Shown: one piece after another, positions 34,100 through 42,551 of the stretch
Numbering within the stretch: position 1 is the first letter of the stretch
Layout of the letters: the number at the start of each line of letters is the position of its first letter
NCBI RefSeq assembly: GCF_005937885.2
Contig: NZ_CP042176.1
Span: 5,575,501-5,639,500, forward strand
Direction of reading: 5' to 3'
Source of the DNA: Bradyrhizobium sp. KBS0727
GTDB lineage: Bacteria; Pseudomonadota; Alphaproteobacteria; Rhizobiales; Xanthobacteraceae
Length of the DNA: 64,000 bases
The notes under the pieces: generated by a model
Told to the model about the DNA's origin: nothing
The model's input: the letters and a program-made list of their open reading frames with translations, nothing else
Database searches by the model: none
Made by a program: the position numbers and the translations under genes

Positions 34100-35134
34100 T
34101 CACGCCTTGGCGGCGACCGGAGCCTTGTAATTCTCCTGCTTTACAAGTAGCGCCCAAACGATCCGCGCCATCTTGTTGGCGAGCGCAACAGTCACCAACA
34201 TCCGCGGCTTGCGAGCCAGTATCTGTTCGAGCCAAGAACCCTTTGGTGCGCCGCGTTTGCCTGCCTGCTTTACGACGGCGCTACTGCCAATGATGAGTAG
34301 GCGTCTGAGCGTGCGCTCGCCCATTTTGGACGTCGCGCCAAGCTTCTGCTTGCCGCCTGTCGACCTTTGAAGAGGCGTGAGACCCAGCCAGGCGGCAAAG
34401 TCGCGGCCCGTGGCAAAGGTCTCGGCTGGCGGTGCTAGGGCAGCGATCGCGGTGGCCGAGATTGGGCCGATGCCAGGAATGGTCATCAGCCTGCGCGATA
34501 CTTCGTCCTCGCGAGCACGGCGCGCGATCTCCTTGTCGAGATCTGCGATCTTACCATTGAGGCCGGCGAGCAGGTCTAACATCAATCGGAACATGGCGTG
34601 GGCGGCTTCGGGAAGCGAGCTGGCCATCTCTTCTTCCTCGATCAGGTCGGCAAGCATCGCCACATGCGACGGCCCCTTAGGTGCGATCCAACCATATTCA
34701 GTGAGGTGTCCTCGAATCGCGTTGATCAACTGGGTTCGCTGCCGCACTAACAGATTACGGGTCCGAAACACCAGACCCGCCGCCTGTTGTTGTTCGCTCT
34801 TCACGGCCACGAACCGCATGCTCGGCCGCTGAGCGGCTTCGCAGATCGCCTCGGCATCGTTCGCGTCATTCTTTTGCCGCTTCACGAACGGCTTTACATA
34901 GGCAGGCGGGATCAGCTGAACTTTATGGCCAAGCTGGGTGAGCTGACGGGCCCAGTAATGTGCTCCGCCACATGCCTCCAGCGCTACCGTGCAACTCGGC
35001 TGGGCTGCGAAGAAATCCAGCAATTTTCCCCGGCTGATCCTCTTACTGAATACCGCTCGACCCTGCTCATCCGCTCCGTGAGCGTGAAAAACATGCTTGG
35101 CGATATCCAGACCGATTGTGGTAACCTCTGACAT
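34100..35134 (-). CDS. IS110-family (IS1111-like) DEDD transposase
   Basis: 344 residues. The RuvC-like N-terminus reads TTIGLDIAKHVFHAHGADEQG, then VALEACGGAHYWARQL, YVKPFVKRQKNDANDAEAI and RPSMRFVAVKSEQQQ. The C-terminal Transposase_20 domain includes LMTIPGIGPISATAI and DFAAWLGLTPLQRSTGGK. The gene is full-length and uninterrupted, so the element may be active. Start ATG at 35134. Confidence 0.93.
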   Translation of the reverse strand: MSEVTTIGLDIAKHVFHAHGADEQGRAVFSKRISRGKLLDFFAAQPSCTVALEACGGAHYWARQLTQLGHKVQLIPPAYVKPFVKRQKNDANDAEAICEAAQRPSMRFVAVKSEQQQAAGLVFRTRNLLVRQRTQLINAIRGHLTEYGWIAPKGPSHVAMLADLIEEEEMASSLPEAAHAMFRLMLDLLAGLNGKIADLDKEIARRAREDEVSRRLMTIPGIGPISATAIAALAPPAETFATGRDFAAWLGLTPLQRSTGGKQKLGATSKMGERTLRRLLIIGSSAVVKQAGKRGAPKGSWLEQILARKPRMLVTVALANKMARIVWALLVKQENYKAPVAAKA

Positions 35135-35222
35135 GGACGCCTCCCTTGAGTGGTGCTCAACACCTCCACTCTGGCACATCGATGCCGTCGGCGGGGCGTC
35201 CACCCCATCATAAATCTGCCGG

Positions 35223-35244
35223 GCGGACGGCTTGCGAAGTCCGC
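35223..35244 (-). terminator. possible terminator hairpin downstream of soxD
   Basis: GCGGAC / GTCCGC arms separated by ten bases, about 80 bases after the soxD stop and just outside the IS repeat. No clear T-run follows, so a stabilising hairpin is equally possible. Confidence 0.3.
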
Positions 35245-35321
35245 TATGCCCCGACAGCCGACTTATTGTTGCACAGCAGCGCAACGACGCAATGTGCCAC
35301 AGGCAAACATCCAGGCAGCTT

Positions 35322-35861
35322 CTATTTTCCGCGCGAAAACGTCACAAATCCATCCCGGTTCGGCATTTTTACTTTTGGCAACGTCCGCGCATCCATTGTG
35401 TCGATATCTGCAATGATGCCGTTGAGGTTCAGGATATAAGCGACGACCGCATAAATCTCATCGTTGGTCAGTGACTTCGATTCGTTATGCGGCATTGCCC
35501 GCCGCACATAGTCGAAGACGGTCGTAGCGTAGGGCCAGAAGCTTCCCACGGTTTTGACCGGAGGCTTGTCACCGGGAAGCGTCCCTAAACCGCCCACGAG
35601 CTGATCGTTGGGCTTGCCGGCTCCTTTCTCGCCATGGCAGGCGACGCATTTCGCCGCGAACACGGCTTCACCCTGCTTCGGGGCCCCGCTACCTGGCGGC
35701 AGACCAACGCCGTCTGGACCAATACTGATATCCCAAGGCGCAATTTCCTCCGGTGTTGCCACCCGTCCGAGGTTTGGACTTTCAGCCGCGATTGCACCGG
35801 CCGAAGCCATGGCAAGACCAAGACCTGAAACGGCGATGAGGAGGGCGTTACGCATAGACAT
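35322..35861 (-). CDS. soxD: SoxD-like mono-haem cytochrome c, sulfite/sulfur dehydrogenase subunit
   Basis: 179 residues. A signal peptide ending AGAIAA precedes VATPEEIAPWDISIGPDGVGLPPGSG, characteristic of SoxD. A single haem site KCVACH (Cys72, Cys75, His76) follows, with a downstream Met ligand candidate in RRAMPHNE. The Paracoccus SoxD is about twice this length with two haems, so this is the short form or has lost the second domain. It is translationally coupled to soxC by a 14-base overlap and should accept electrons from SoxC in the periplasm. Confidence 0.85.
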   Translation of the reverse strand: MSMRNALLIAVSGLGLAMASAGAIAAESPNLGRVATPEEIAPWDISIGPDGVGLPPGSGAPKQGEAVFAAKCVACHGEKGAGKPNDQLVGGLGTLPGDKPPVKTVGSFWPYATTVFDYVRRAMPHNESKSLTNDEIYAVVAYILNLNGIIADIDTMDARTLPKVKMPNRDGFVTFSRGK

Positions 35862-37140
35862 GCTTTACCTCGCCTTTGTTAGAAACGGCCCAGGTCGTAA
35901 TGGCGTTGGAGTGATAGATCGTTCGATTGCCGCGCGCGGCGATCATCTTCTCACGCGTCGGCTGCATATAACCGGTCTCGTCGGTCGCGCGGCTTTGCAG
36001 GACCGCCGGCCCGCCGTTCCACCGCCACGGAATACGGAAGCGCGTCAACGCCTTCGACAGCACGGGCGGCTGTAGCGCCGCCTTTGCCCAGCTTTTGCCG
36101 CCGTCAGCCGAGACCTCAACCTTGGTGATCTTGCCATAGCCCGACCAGGCAAGGCCCGAGATTTCATAAAGGCCGGGCTCTTTCATAGTCAGCCCTGGTG
36201 AAGGCTGCGTGATCACCGACTTTCCTTCCTGGGGAAACATAAACTGAAGGGATTTCCCGTCGGGCAAGGTGATCGTGTACTTCGATGTCTCGTCCTTGGT
36301 CATCGTCGGTCCTTCGGTCACCTTGATGCGCCGGAGCCATTTCACATTCATGTTGCCTTCATATCCCGGCAGCAGGAGCCGCATCGGGTAGCCGTTCGAT
36401 GGTCGCACACGCTCGCCGTTCTGGTAGAGCGCGATCAAAGCGTCTTCCATCGCCTTCGCCAGCGGAATGCTTCGGCTCATGCCGGCGGCATCGCCACCTT
36501 CGGCTAGAATCCATCTGCCCTTCGGATCGACACCAACTTCTTGCAGCAGGATCGAGAGCTTCACGCCCGTCCATTCGGCGCAGGAGACGAGACCGTGAAT
36601 AGCCTGGACGCCGACCGGGGCGGGCTCTTTCTGGTACAGCAATTGGCCGTTACCACCACATTCGAGAAACGCGACGCGCGACTCCCTCGGGTAGCGTTCC
36701 AGGTTTTCCAGCGTGAAGATCAGCGGACGCTTGACCAGGCCGTGGATCAACAGCCGGTGAGTATCCGGGTTAATGTCGGGGATGCCGCTATGAGAACGCT
36801 CAAAATGCACGCCGTTGGGCGTGATCATGCCGTCAAGCAAATGGAGCGGTGTGCGGGCGGCACCTGTGCCAGTCGTGCCTGGCGCGGTGTTCCAGGTTCT
36901 GGCGACCTTTTCTTCGTATTTCGATGGCTGGCCGTAGCCGGCGAATCCGGATCCCGGCACCTTCATCCAGGACTCAACCGGTAACGCGTCGGCGGCAGCT
37001 GGATTAGGCAGAGCGGAACTGGCAACGGCGGCCGCGGCAGCAGTACCCGCTGTCAAAAACATACGGCGATGAAGGAGGCCGTTCCCCGCCACGATGTCCA
37101 GATCGGACCCGTGAACGGTCGATCGATCAGCAGCCATCAA
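35848..37140 (-). CDS. soxC: SoxC-like sulfite/sulfane dehydrogenase molybdenum subunit
   Basis: 430 residues. A Tat signal (GLLHRRMFLTAGTAAAAAV, RR at 25-26) leads to an oxidoreductase Mo-binding domain with the Moco-ligating Cys in VAFLECGGNGQ. A Mo-co dimerisation domain follows (YEISGLAWSGYGKITKVEVSADGGKSW, in separate strands). GLVSCAEWTGV and SNGYPMRLLLPGYEGN are diagnostic for SoxC. It oxidises sulfur-bound or free sulfite in the periplasm and passes electrons to SoxD. No other sox genes lie nearby, and the pair is bounded by IS sequences. Confidence 0.9.
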   Translation of the reverse strand: MMAADRSTVHGSDLDIVAGNGLLHRRMFLTAGTAAAAAVASSALPNPAAADALPVESWMKVPGSGFAGYGQPSKYEEKVARTWNTAPGTTGTGAARTPLHLLDGMITPNGVHFERSHSGIPDINPDTHRLLIHGLVKRPLIFTLENLERYPRESRVAFLECGGNGQLLYQKEPAPVGVQAIHGLVSCAEWTGVKLSILLQEVGVDPKGRWILAEGGDAAGMSRSIPLAKAMEDALIALYQNGERVRPSNGYPMRLLLPGYEGNMNVKWLRRIKVTEGPTMTKDETSKYTITLPDGKSLQFMFPQEGKSVITQPSPGLTMKEPGLYEISGLAWSGYGKITKVEVSADGGKSWAKAALQPPVLSKALTRFRIPWRWNGGPAVLQSRATDETGYMQPTREKMIAARGNRTIYHSNAITTWAVSNKGEVKHVYA

Positions 37141-37483
37141 ATCCTCCTTTTTGACTTTGCCCCGGTTATCAACCCAGCTGTGCGATTATTATTCTCCAGA
37201 TACAGGTCGAGCTCAATTCCCTGGATATCGGTCGCCACGTCGCTTTCGGCTCAATCGCGCCATTCTGACTATGCCGATCGCTTCCGGTCTACCCCGGAAA
37301 GCAGAGAAGCGTGATGAACTCGCGTCGCTTTATGGTCGCCCCCTTCAGCAGGCGACCACACCCTACCACGTCGCTGAATTGAGCGCAGTGTTTTGCATTA
37401 CAGCAAAATTGGCCGCCCACGTCCGCTCCGGGTTATTCGCGACCGGGTCGCGTCAGCCGTAGGTCTGGCGATAGCCTCGAATC
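37141..37483. other. intergenic region upstream of soxC
   Basis: About 340 bases between soxC (minus strand) and the IS5-type remnant (plus strand), presumably carrying the soxCD promoter. Slightly AT-rich near 37160-37200. A possible 22-codon frame starting near 37314 has no good ribosome site. I see no further feature. Confidence 0.4.
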
Positions 37484-37809
37484 ATGCGCTACGAACTCAG
37501 CGATTATGAATGGATCGCGATCAAGCCGATGCTGCCCAACAAGTCGCGCGGCGTTCGGCGGGTAAATGACCGTCGCGTGCTCAATGGCATCATTTGGGTT
37601 CTGCGCTCGGGTGCGCCATGGCGAGACCCGATCTGCTTTAGTCCGTATCTGTATCGCGCGCGCAACTTGGTCGGCGCTTCTTCAACAAGATCAAGCAGTG
37701 TCTGCGTGTCGCGACCCGATATGACAAACTCGCGGCCAACTATCTGGCGTTCGTTAAACTCGCATCAATCCGAATTTGGTTGCGCGCTAATGAGTCCGCG
37801 CCCTACTAA
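37484..37809 (+). pseudogene. IS5-family transposase remnant, internally deleted and frameshifted
   Basis: The first 45 or so codons read MRYELSDYEWIAIKPMLPNK, then NGIIWVLRSGAPWRD, the N-terminus of an IS5-type transposase. After about 37625 the frame is lost. From 37678 another frame gives FFNKIKQCLRVATRYDKLAAN, then SIRIWLRANESAPY and TAA, the C-terminus of the same family. Most of the catalytic core is missing, so it is inactive. Its end abuts the stop codon of the oppositely oriented dehydrogenase gene. Confidence 0.85.
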
Positions 37810-39110
37810 GCACCCGTCACCCGCCAGATCACGTCGCCGACATCATCGGCCATCAGCAGCGAACGGCCGTCGGGGCCGAGCATGACCCCGACCGGCCGGC
37901 CGTAGGATTCCTTCTCGTCCGGCGCGAGGAAACCGGAGAGAATATCCCGCGCCGGCCCGGACGGACGGCCGTTTTCGAACGGCACGAACACCAGCTTGTA
38001 GCCGCTCAGCGTGCTGCGGTTCCACGAGCCGTGCTGGCCGATCGCCATGCCGTCCGGAAAGCCCGGCAGCGTGCCTGAAGGTACCCAGCACAGCCCGAGC
38101 GAGGCGGTGTGCCCGCCGAGCGCATAGTCCGGCGTGATCGCCTTGGCGACCATCGCCGGATCCTGCGGCACCCGGTCGTCGACGGTCTGGCCCCAGTAGC
38201 AATAGGGCCAGCCGTAGAAGCCGCCGTCGCGCACCGATGTCAGATAATCCGGCGGCGTCTCGTCGCCGAGGCCGTCGCGTTCGTTGACCACGGTCCAGAG
38301 CACGCCGGTGTTCGGCTCCCAGGCCATCCCGACCGCGTTGCGCAGGCCACTGGCGAAGATGCGGCTCGAGCCGGAAGCCAGATCGAGTTCGTAGATCGCC
38401 GCGCGGCCTTCCTCAACGGCCATGCCGCCCTCGGCGATGTTGCTGAGCGAGCCGACGCCGGCGTAAAGTTTCTTGCCATCGGGGCTCGGCAGCAGGCTGC
38501 GCGTCCAATGCCCGGCGGGCTTGAAGCTGACGAGTTTCTTTCCCGGCGCGGTGATGCTGTTGGCGCCCGCCACGTAGGGGAACGCCACCACGCCGTCGGT
38601 ATTGCCGACATAAAAAGTGTCGCCCACCAGCGCCATGCCGAACGGCTGGTTCAGTCCCTCCATAAACGTTTCGCGGACTTCGGCGACGCCGTCGCCATCC
38701 CTGTCGCGGAACAGCGTGATGCGGTTCGCGCTATCGCCAAGCGCGCGGGCACGCCGCATCGTCGCCTGCATTGCGTAGTGGAACACGGTTCTGGGCGGTC
38801 CGGCGATCTGGTTCGACTCGGCAATGAGAACGTCGCCATTGGGGAGCACGTTGATCCAGCGCGGATGTTTTAGACCGGTCGCAAACGCATTGACCTTCAG
38901 TCCCGGCGCCGCCACCGGCTTCTGCCCGTCGCTCCAGCCCCTGGCGGTCGGCATCTTCAGCGTCGGCAGCGCGCCTTGCGGCTTTGCTTCGGGCACCACC
39001 GGCGCGTTGCCCCAAGCAGGCGCAGGAGCTTCGCCCTGCAGCTTCCGCCACTGCAGCGCGACGCCGCCGATCAGCGCGACGATGCGCGCCATAATGCTGG
39101 ACATGGTCAT
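37806..39110 (-). CDS. PQQ-dependent sugar (sorbosone) dehydrogenase-like protein
   Basis: 434 residues with beta-propeller texture of the GSDH/sorbosone dehydrogenase family. Visible segments are HPRWINVLPNGDVLIAESNQ, GLNQPFGMALVGDTFYVGNTDGV, WTRSLLPSPDGKKLYAGVGS and GLRNAVGMAWEPNTGVLWTVVNERDGLGD. A short N-terminal hydrophobic segment could be a signal anchor (SSIMARIVALIGGVAL). It probably oxidises an aldose or similar sugar in the periplasm using PQQ and Ca. The stop overlaps by four bases the end of the IS5 remnant, but the C-terminus looks complete. Confidence 0.82.
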   Translation of the reverse strand: MTMSSIMARIVALIGGVALQWRKLQGEAPAPAWGNAPVVPEAKPQGALPTLKMPTARGWSDGQKPVAAPGLKVNAFATGLKHPRWINVLPNGDVLIAESNQIAGPPRTVFHYAMQATMRRARALGDSANRITLFRDRDGDGVAEVRETFMEGLNQPFGMALVGDTFYVGNTDGVVAFPYVAGANSITAPGKKLVSFKPAGHWTRSLLPSPDGKKLYAGVGSLSNIAEGGMAVEEGRAAIYELDLASGSSRIFASGLRNAVGMAWEPNTGVLWTVVNERDGLGDETPPDYLTSVRDGGFYGWPYCYWGQTVDDRVPQDPAMVAKAITPDYALGGHTASLGLCWVPSGTLPGFPDGMAIGQHGSWNRSTLSGYKLVFVPFENGRPSGPARDILSGFLAPDEKESYGRPVGVMLGPDGRSLLMADDVGDVIWRVTGA

Positions 39111-39224
39111 GTCATTCCCCTTCTCAACGCGCGCACCCTATCCGACACCACGGCGCGATGAAAGCCGAGTGCGTTGGAAGTCGCCGGACGTTTCTACAAC
39201 GAGGCGCCGGCTAGATAGAATGCA

Positions 39225-39881
39225 TCAATGCGGCTGCTCGATTTCGCCACGCTCGATCGTGAGCGTGATGTTCGCAAACGCCGCCACCAGTTTGGGGTTG
39301 GACTCGGTGATCAGCAGCGTGATCTCCTTGTCCTGCGCGCGCAGCCGCTCGAGCGCCTCGGCGTAACGCTGGGCGAGGACGGGTGCCAGCCCCTGGAACG
39401 GCTCGTCGAGAATGACAAGCCGCGTGCCGAGCATCAGCGCGCGGCCGAGCGCCACCATCTTGCCCTGCCCGCCGGAGACGGATCCGGCCGGACGGGCCGC
39501 GAGTTCCTTCAGCTCCGGCATCACCCAATAGGCCCGCTCCAGCCGCCGGGCGGTTTCAGCCTTGGACAGTTTGGCGACGCGCGCCGGCAACAGCACGTTT
39601 TCCTCGACCGTGAACGCCGAAAACAACCGCCGGTCCTCCGGCGCGTAGCCGATGCCGAGCGCCGGACGGCGGTGCGGCTCGACCGGGGAAATATCCTCGC
39701 CAGCCAGACGGATGACGCCCTTCGACGTCGTGAACCCCATGATGGTGCGCACCGTCGTGGTCTTGCCGGCGCCGTTATGGCCGATCAGCGCGCAGGTCGA
39801 TCCGGCCGGCAGGTGAAACGACACCTTGCGCAGCACGTGCACACCCGCGATCGAAACATCGATCCCCTCGAAAGCGAGCAT
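39225..39881 (-). CDS. LivF-type branched-chain amino acid ABC transporter ATPase
   Basis: 218 residues. Walker A GHNGAGKT, signature SVSGGQGKM, Walker B VILDEPFQGLAP. The N-terminus MLAFEGIDVSIAGVHVLRKVSF and the size match LivF. It pairs with the LivG-type ATPase encoded two bases upstream and drives the LivHM permease. Start ATG 39881 matches the family; in-frame sequence beyond it is not conserved-looking. Last gene of the five-gene operon. Confidence 0.9.
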   Translation of the reverse strand: MLAFEGIDVSIAGVHVLRKVSFHLPAGSTCALIGHNGAGKTTTVRTIMGFTTSKGVIRLAGEDISPVEPHRRPALGIGYAPEDRRLFSAFTVEENVLLPARVAKLSKAETARRLERAYWVMPELKELAARPAGSVSGGQGKMVALGRALMLGTRLVILDEPFQGLAPVLAQRYAEALERLRAQDKEITLLITESNPKLVAAFANITLTIERGEIEQPH

Positions 39882-39883
39882 GG

Positions 39884-40627
39884 TCAGATTCCGATCACGC
39901 GTTCGCGGACTTCCGCGTTGTTGAGGATTTCGGCCGGCGGGCCGACCACCTGGATTTTTCCGGAACTCCACACCGCGACGCGATGGGCGTAGCGCTCGAC
40001 CATGTCCATATCGTGCTCGACGAACACCGACGAGACCTTCTGTCTCGCCAGCGCCGAGGTCAGGATGTCCATCAGGCCGAGCTTCTCGGCGGATGCAACG
40101 CCCGAGGTCGGCTCGTCCATCAACAGCACCGTGGGCTTGAGCGCCAGCGCCAGCGCGATGTCGACGAGCTTGCGCTGCCCCTCGGGCAGCTCAAACGCCT
40201 TGCGGTTGGCGAACGATCGGACGCCGACAAGGTCGAGCAGGTCCTCGACCTCCTTGCGTTCGGGCAGGTCGAGCAGGTGGCGGAAAGCCGACATCGAGCC
40301 GCCCTGCGCTGCTGCCGCGATCATCATGTTTTCCATCACGGTCTGATCGAGGAACAACTGCGGAATCTGGAAGGCGCGCGCGATGCCGAGCCTGGTGATG
40401 GTGCGCGGCGGCAGCGCGGTGATATCCCGACCGAGAAAACTCACCGTGCCGGCCTGCGGCCGCAGATACCCCGTCGCCATGTTGAGGAAGGTGGTCTTGC
40501 CGGCCCCGTTGGGCCCGATGATCGCGAGGTTCTCGCCCTCGAGAACGTCGAGATCGATGCCGTCGGCCGCGATCACCCCGCCGAAGCGGATCTTGAGCCC
40601 GCGCGCCGAAATCAGAACCCGGCTCAT
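39884..40627 (-). CDS. LivG-type branched-chain amino acid ABC transporter ATPase
   Basis: 247 residues. Walker A GPNGAGKT, the LivG-type signature region LPEGQRKLVDIALALAL (the canonical LSGGQ is replaced by EGQRK, as usual for LivG), and Walker B VLLMDEPTSGV. The C-terminal segment VVGPPAEILNNAEVRERVIGI is typical. Its ATG overlaps the livM-type stop (ATGA), so it is translationally coupled. Confidence 0.92.
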   Translation of the reverse strand: MSRVLISARGLKIRFGGVIAADGIDLDVLEGENLAIIGPNGAGKTTFLNMATGYLRPQAGTVSFLGRDITALPPRTITRLGIARAFQIPQLFLDQTVMENMMIAAAAQGGSMSAFRHLLDLPERKEVEDLLDLVGVRSFANRKAFELPEGQRKLVDIALALALKPTVLLMDEPTSGVASAEKLGLMDILTSALARQKVSSVFVEHDMDMVERYAHRVAVWSSGKIQVVGPPAEILNNAEVRERVIGI

Positions 40628-41577
40628 GTGCGCACCTCGGCCGATGGTTTGCGGCGGTTGAGCAGCCCGATCAGTCCGTTCGGCGCAAACATGATGATCA
40701 CGATCAGCACCACGCCGAGGATCAGTTGCCAGGCATTGGCGAGCTGGGCCGAGGCAAAGAAGCGAACGGTCTCGAACACCGCAGCACCCGCGAACGCGCC
40801 AAACGCATTGGCGGTGCCGCCGAGGATGGCGATGAAGACGAACTCGCCGGACTTGGTCCAGTACGCGAATTCGGGCGTTGCGATCTGCTGGGCGATCGCG
40901 ACCAGGACGCCGCCGAGCCCGCCGAGGAAGGCGGAGGCGACATAACCGATCAGCAAAACCTTTCGCGCCGAAATGCCGAGATATTCCAGCCGGGTTTCGT
41001 TGGACTTGATGGCCCGCAGCATGTGGCCGAGCGGGCTGTCGAGATAGCGCTGCACCGCGTAGCTGACGACGAGGACAAGGCCGAGAGTCAGATACAGCAG
41101 TACATATTGAAAGGCTTCGGGCGTAAACGCGATGCCGGCCAGTGTCGGCCGGGCGACGCGGATGCCGTCAGCCCCGTTGGTGTAGTGGTAGAGCTTTTCC
41201 AGGAGCGACCACATCACCATCGAAAACGCCAGGTTGAGCATCCCGAAAAAGATTTCCCGGTAGCGCACCACGAACAGGCCGATCAAAAGGCCGAACGCCA
41301 TCGCGATCAGCGGCCCGAGCAGCAGGAACAGCAGCAGGTCGGCGGCGCCGACATAGCGCTCCCAGAACGCCACCGTATAGGCGCCGACGCCGTAGAACAT
41401 GGCGTGGCCGAACGATACCTGCCCGGCCTGCAGCAGGATGATGATGCCGAGCACGACGATCCCCTTGGCAAGGATCAAGGTGACCAGCGTCGCCCAGCTC
41501 GGCAGGATCAGCGGAAAGATCGCGGCCACGGCGATACCGAAAACAATGACCCATCTCGACAGCAAACGTGCGGACAT
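40624..41577 (-). CDS. LivM-type branched-chain amino acid permease
   Basis: 317 residues with about nine hydrophobic helices and the family signature LLQAGQVSFGHAMFYGVGAYTVAFW. GLFVVRYREIFFGMLNLAFSMV and LRAIKSNETRLEYLGI also match LivM. The start is the ATG overlapping the preceding livH-type stop (ATGA). It forms the membrane channel with LivH. Confidence 0.92.
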   Translation of the reverse strand: MSARLLSRWVIVFGIAVAAIFPLILPSWATLVTLILAKGIVVLGIIILLQAGQVSFGHAMFYGVGAYTVAFWERYVGAADLLLFLLLGPLIAMAFGLLIGLFVVRYREIFFGMLNLAFSMVMWSLLEKLYHYTNGADGIRVARPTLAGIAFTPEAFQYVLLYLTLGLVLVVSYAVQRYLDSPLGHMLRAIKSNETRLEYLGISARKVLLIGYVASAFLGGLGGVLVAIAQQIATPEFAYWTKSGEFVFIAILGGTANAFGAFAGAAVFETVRFFASAQLANAWQLILGVVLIVIIMFAPNGLIGLLNRRKPSAEVRT

Positions 41578-42476
41578 CAGATCTTCCTCACGTTGTTGAC
41601 GCCGAACAGCCCCATCGGGCGGATCAGCAGCACGATCATCATGATCAGATAGGGCACCAGCACCTCCAGCTCCGGCTGGATGTAGATGATGAAGGCGCGC
41701 GCCAGGCCGATCATCAGCGCGGTCACGGCCGCGCCCTCGATCTGTCCGAGGCCGGCGGTCGCAGCAACCGCAAAGGACAGCACGATCATGTCCGTCCCCA
41801 TGCCCGGCACCAGCGACGTGGTCGGCGATGCCAGCGCGCCACCAAGCGCAGCAAGGCTTGCGCCGATGATGAAGGTGACGAGAAACACCCACTTGGCGTC
41901 GATGCCGATGGCGGTTGCGGCTTCGCGGTCTTCCGTGACCGCCATGATGATGGCGCCGGCAAGCGTGTAGCGCAGGAAGTAGCGCAGCCCGAACAGGGTG
42001 ATGACCGCCACCAGCGGCAGCACCAGGACCTGATAGCTGGTGTAGTTGACGCCGAGGATGGAGATATTGGGCAGCAGCTTGACCGGCTCGGCGGCAAAGA
42101 TCGGCTGCACGCCCCAGATCATCCGCTGCAGGTTATCCATGATCATGAACACCGCAAAGGTGATCAGAAGCTGCAGCACCTCCTCGCGGTGATAGACCGG
42201 CCGCAGCAGGAAGCGCTCCATCAGTCCGCCGACGATCGATCCCACCAGGACCGATGCCACCAGCAGCGCGGGAAAGGTCAGCCAGGGCGAGATCGGCGCC
42301 ACCAGCAGGCTGAGGGTCGCCGCGGTGTAGGCGCCATAGGCATAGAGCGATCCATGCGCGACGTTGACGATGCGCAGCACCCCGAAAATCAGGCTGAGGC
42401 CGACCGATACCAGAAAGACCAGAGCGGCATAGCTGAGGCCGTCGCAGATCGCCAGAATGACGATGGTAGAATCCAT
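41577..42476 (-). CDS. LivH-type branched-chain amino acid permease
   Basis: 299 residues, polytopic, with LivH features: YAALVFLVSVGLSLIFGVLRI, NVAHGSLYAYGAYTAATL and RAITEDR-like AVTEDREAATAIGI. Second gene of the operon after the binding protein; the 75-base gap between them contains a strong hairpin. Confidence 0.92.
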   Translation of the reverse strand: MDSTIVILAICDGLSYAALVFLVSVGLSLIFGVLRIVNVAHGSLYAYGAYTAATLSLLVAPISPWLTFPALLVASVLVGSIVGGLMERFLLRPVYHREEVLQLLITFAVFMIMDNLQRMIWGVQPIFAAEPVKLLPNISILGVNYTSYQVLVLPLVAVITLFGLRYFLRYTLAGAIIMAVTEDREAATAIGIDAKWVFLVTFIIGASLAALGGALASPTTSLVPGMGTDMIVLSFAVAATAGLGQIEGAAVTALMIGLARAFIIYIQPELEVLVPYLIMMIVLLIRPMGLFGVNNVRKI

Positions 42477-42507
42477 AAACGCACCTTCAGCGACGCAAGA
42501 AAAGTGA

Positions 42508-42534
42508 GGCGTGGAGACACGATGTCTCCACGCC
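42508..42534 (-). terminator. hairpin between binding-protein and permease genes
   Basis: Perfect 12-bp stem GGCGTGGAGACA / TGTCTCCACGCC with a three-base loop. Reading on the minus strand it is followed by TCACTTTTCTT. It could partially terminate or protect the upstream message, giving more binding protein than permease. Confidence 0.6.
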
Positions 42535-42551
42535 GGAGGTGACTGACGATG

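Larger units (their letters stand above)
33846..35203 (-). mobile_element. IS110-family element, IS1111 subgroup-like
   Basis: About 1.36 kb containing one DEDD transposase. A 13-base inverted repeat GTGGACGCCCCGC marks 33846-33858, and its exact complement lies at 35191-35203. Most IS110 elements lack terminal repeats, while IS1111 members carry sub-terminal ones, and the transposase reads like that group. True ends are a few bases outside these repeats. The right non-coding end is short (57-69 bases) and the left is long (about 254 bases). It inserted just downstream of the ketopantoate-reductase-like gene and next to soxD. Confidence 0.8.

Noticed and set aside
33985..34293. 102-codon plus-strand frame at the IS end
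   Set aside because: Antisense to the transposase end and its non-coding flank; no ribosome site.
37314..37384. Possible 22-codon ORF upstream of the IS5 remnant
   Set aside because: No Shine-Dalgarno and no recognisable features; most likely chance.
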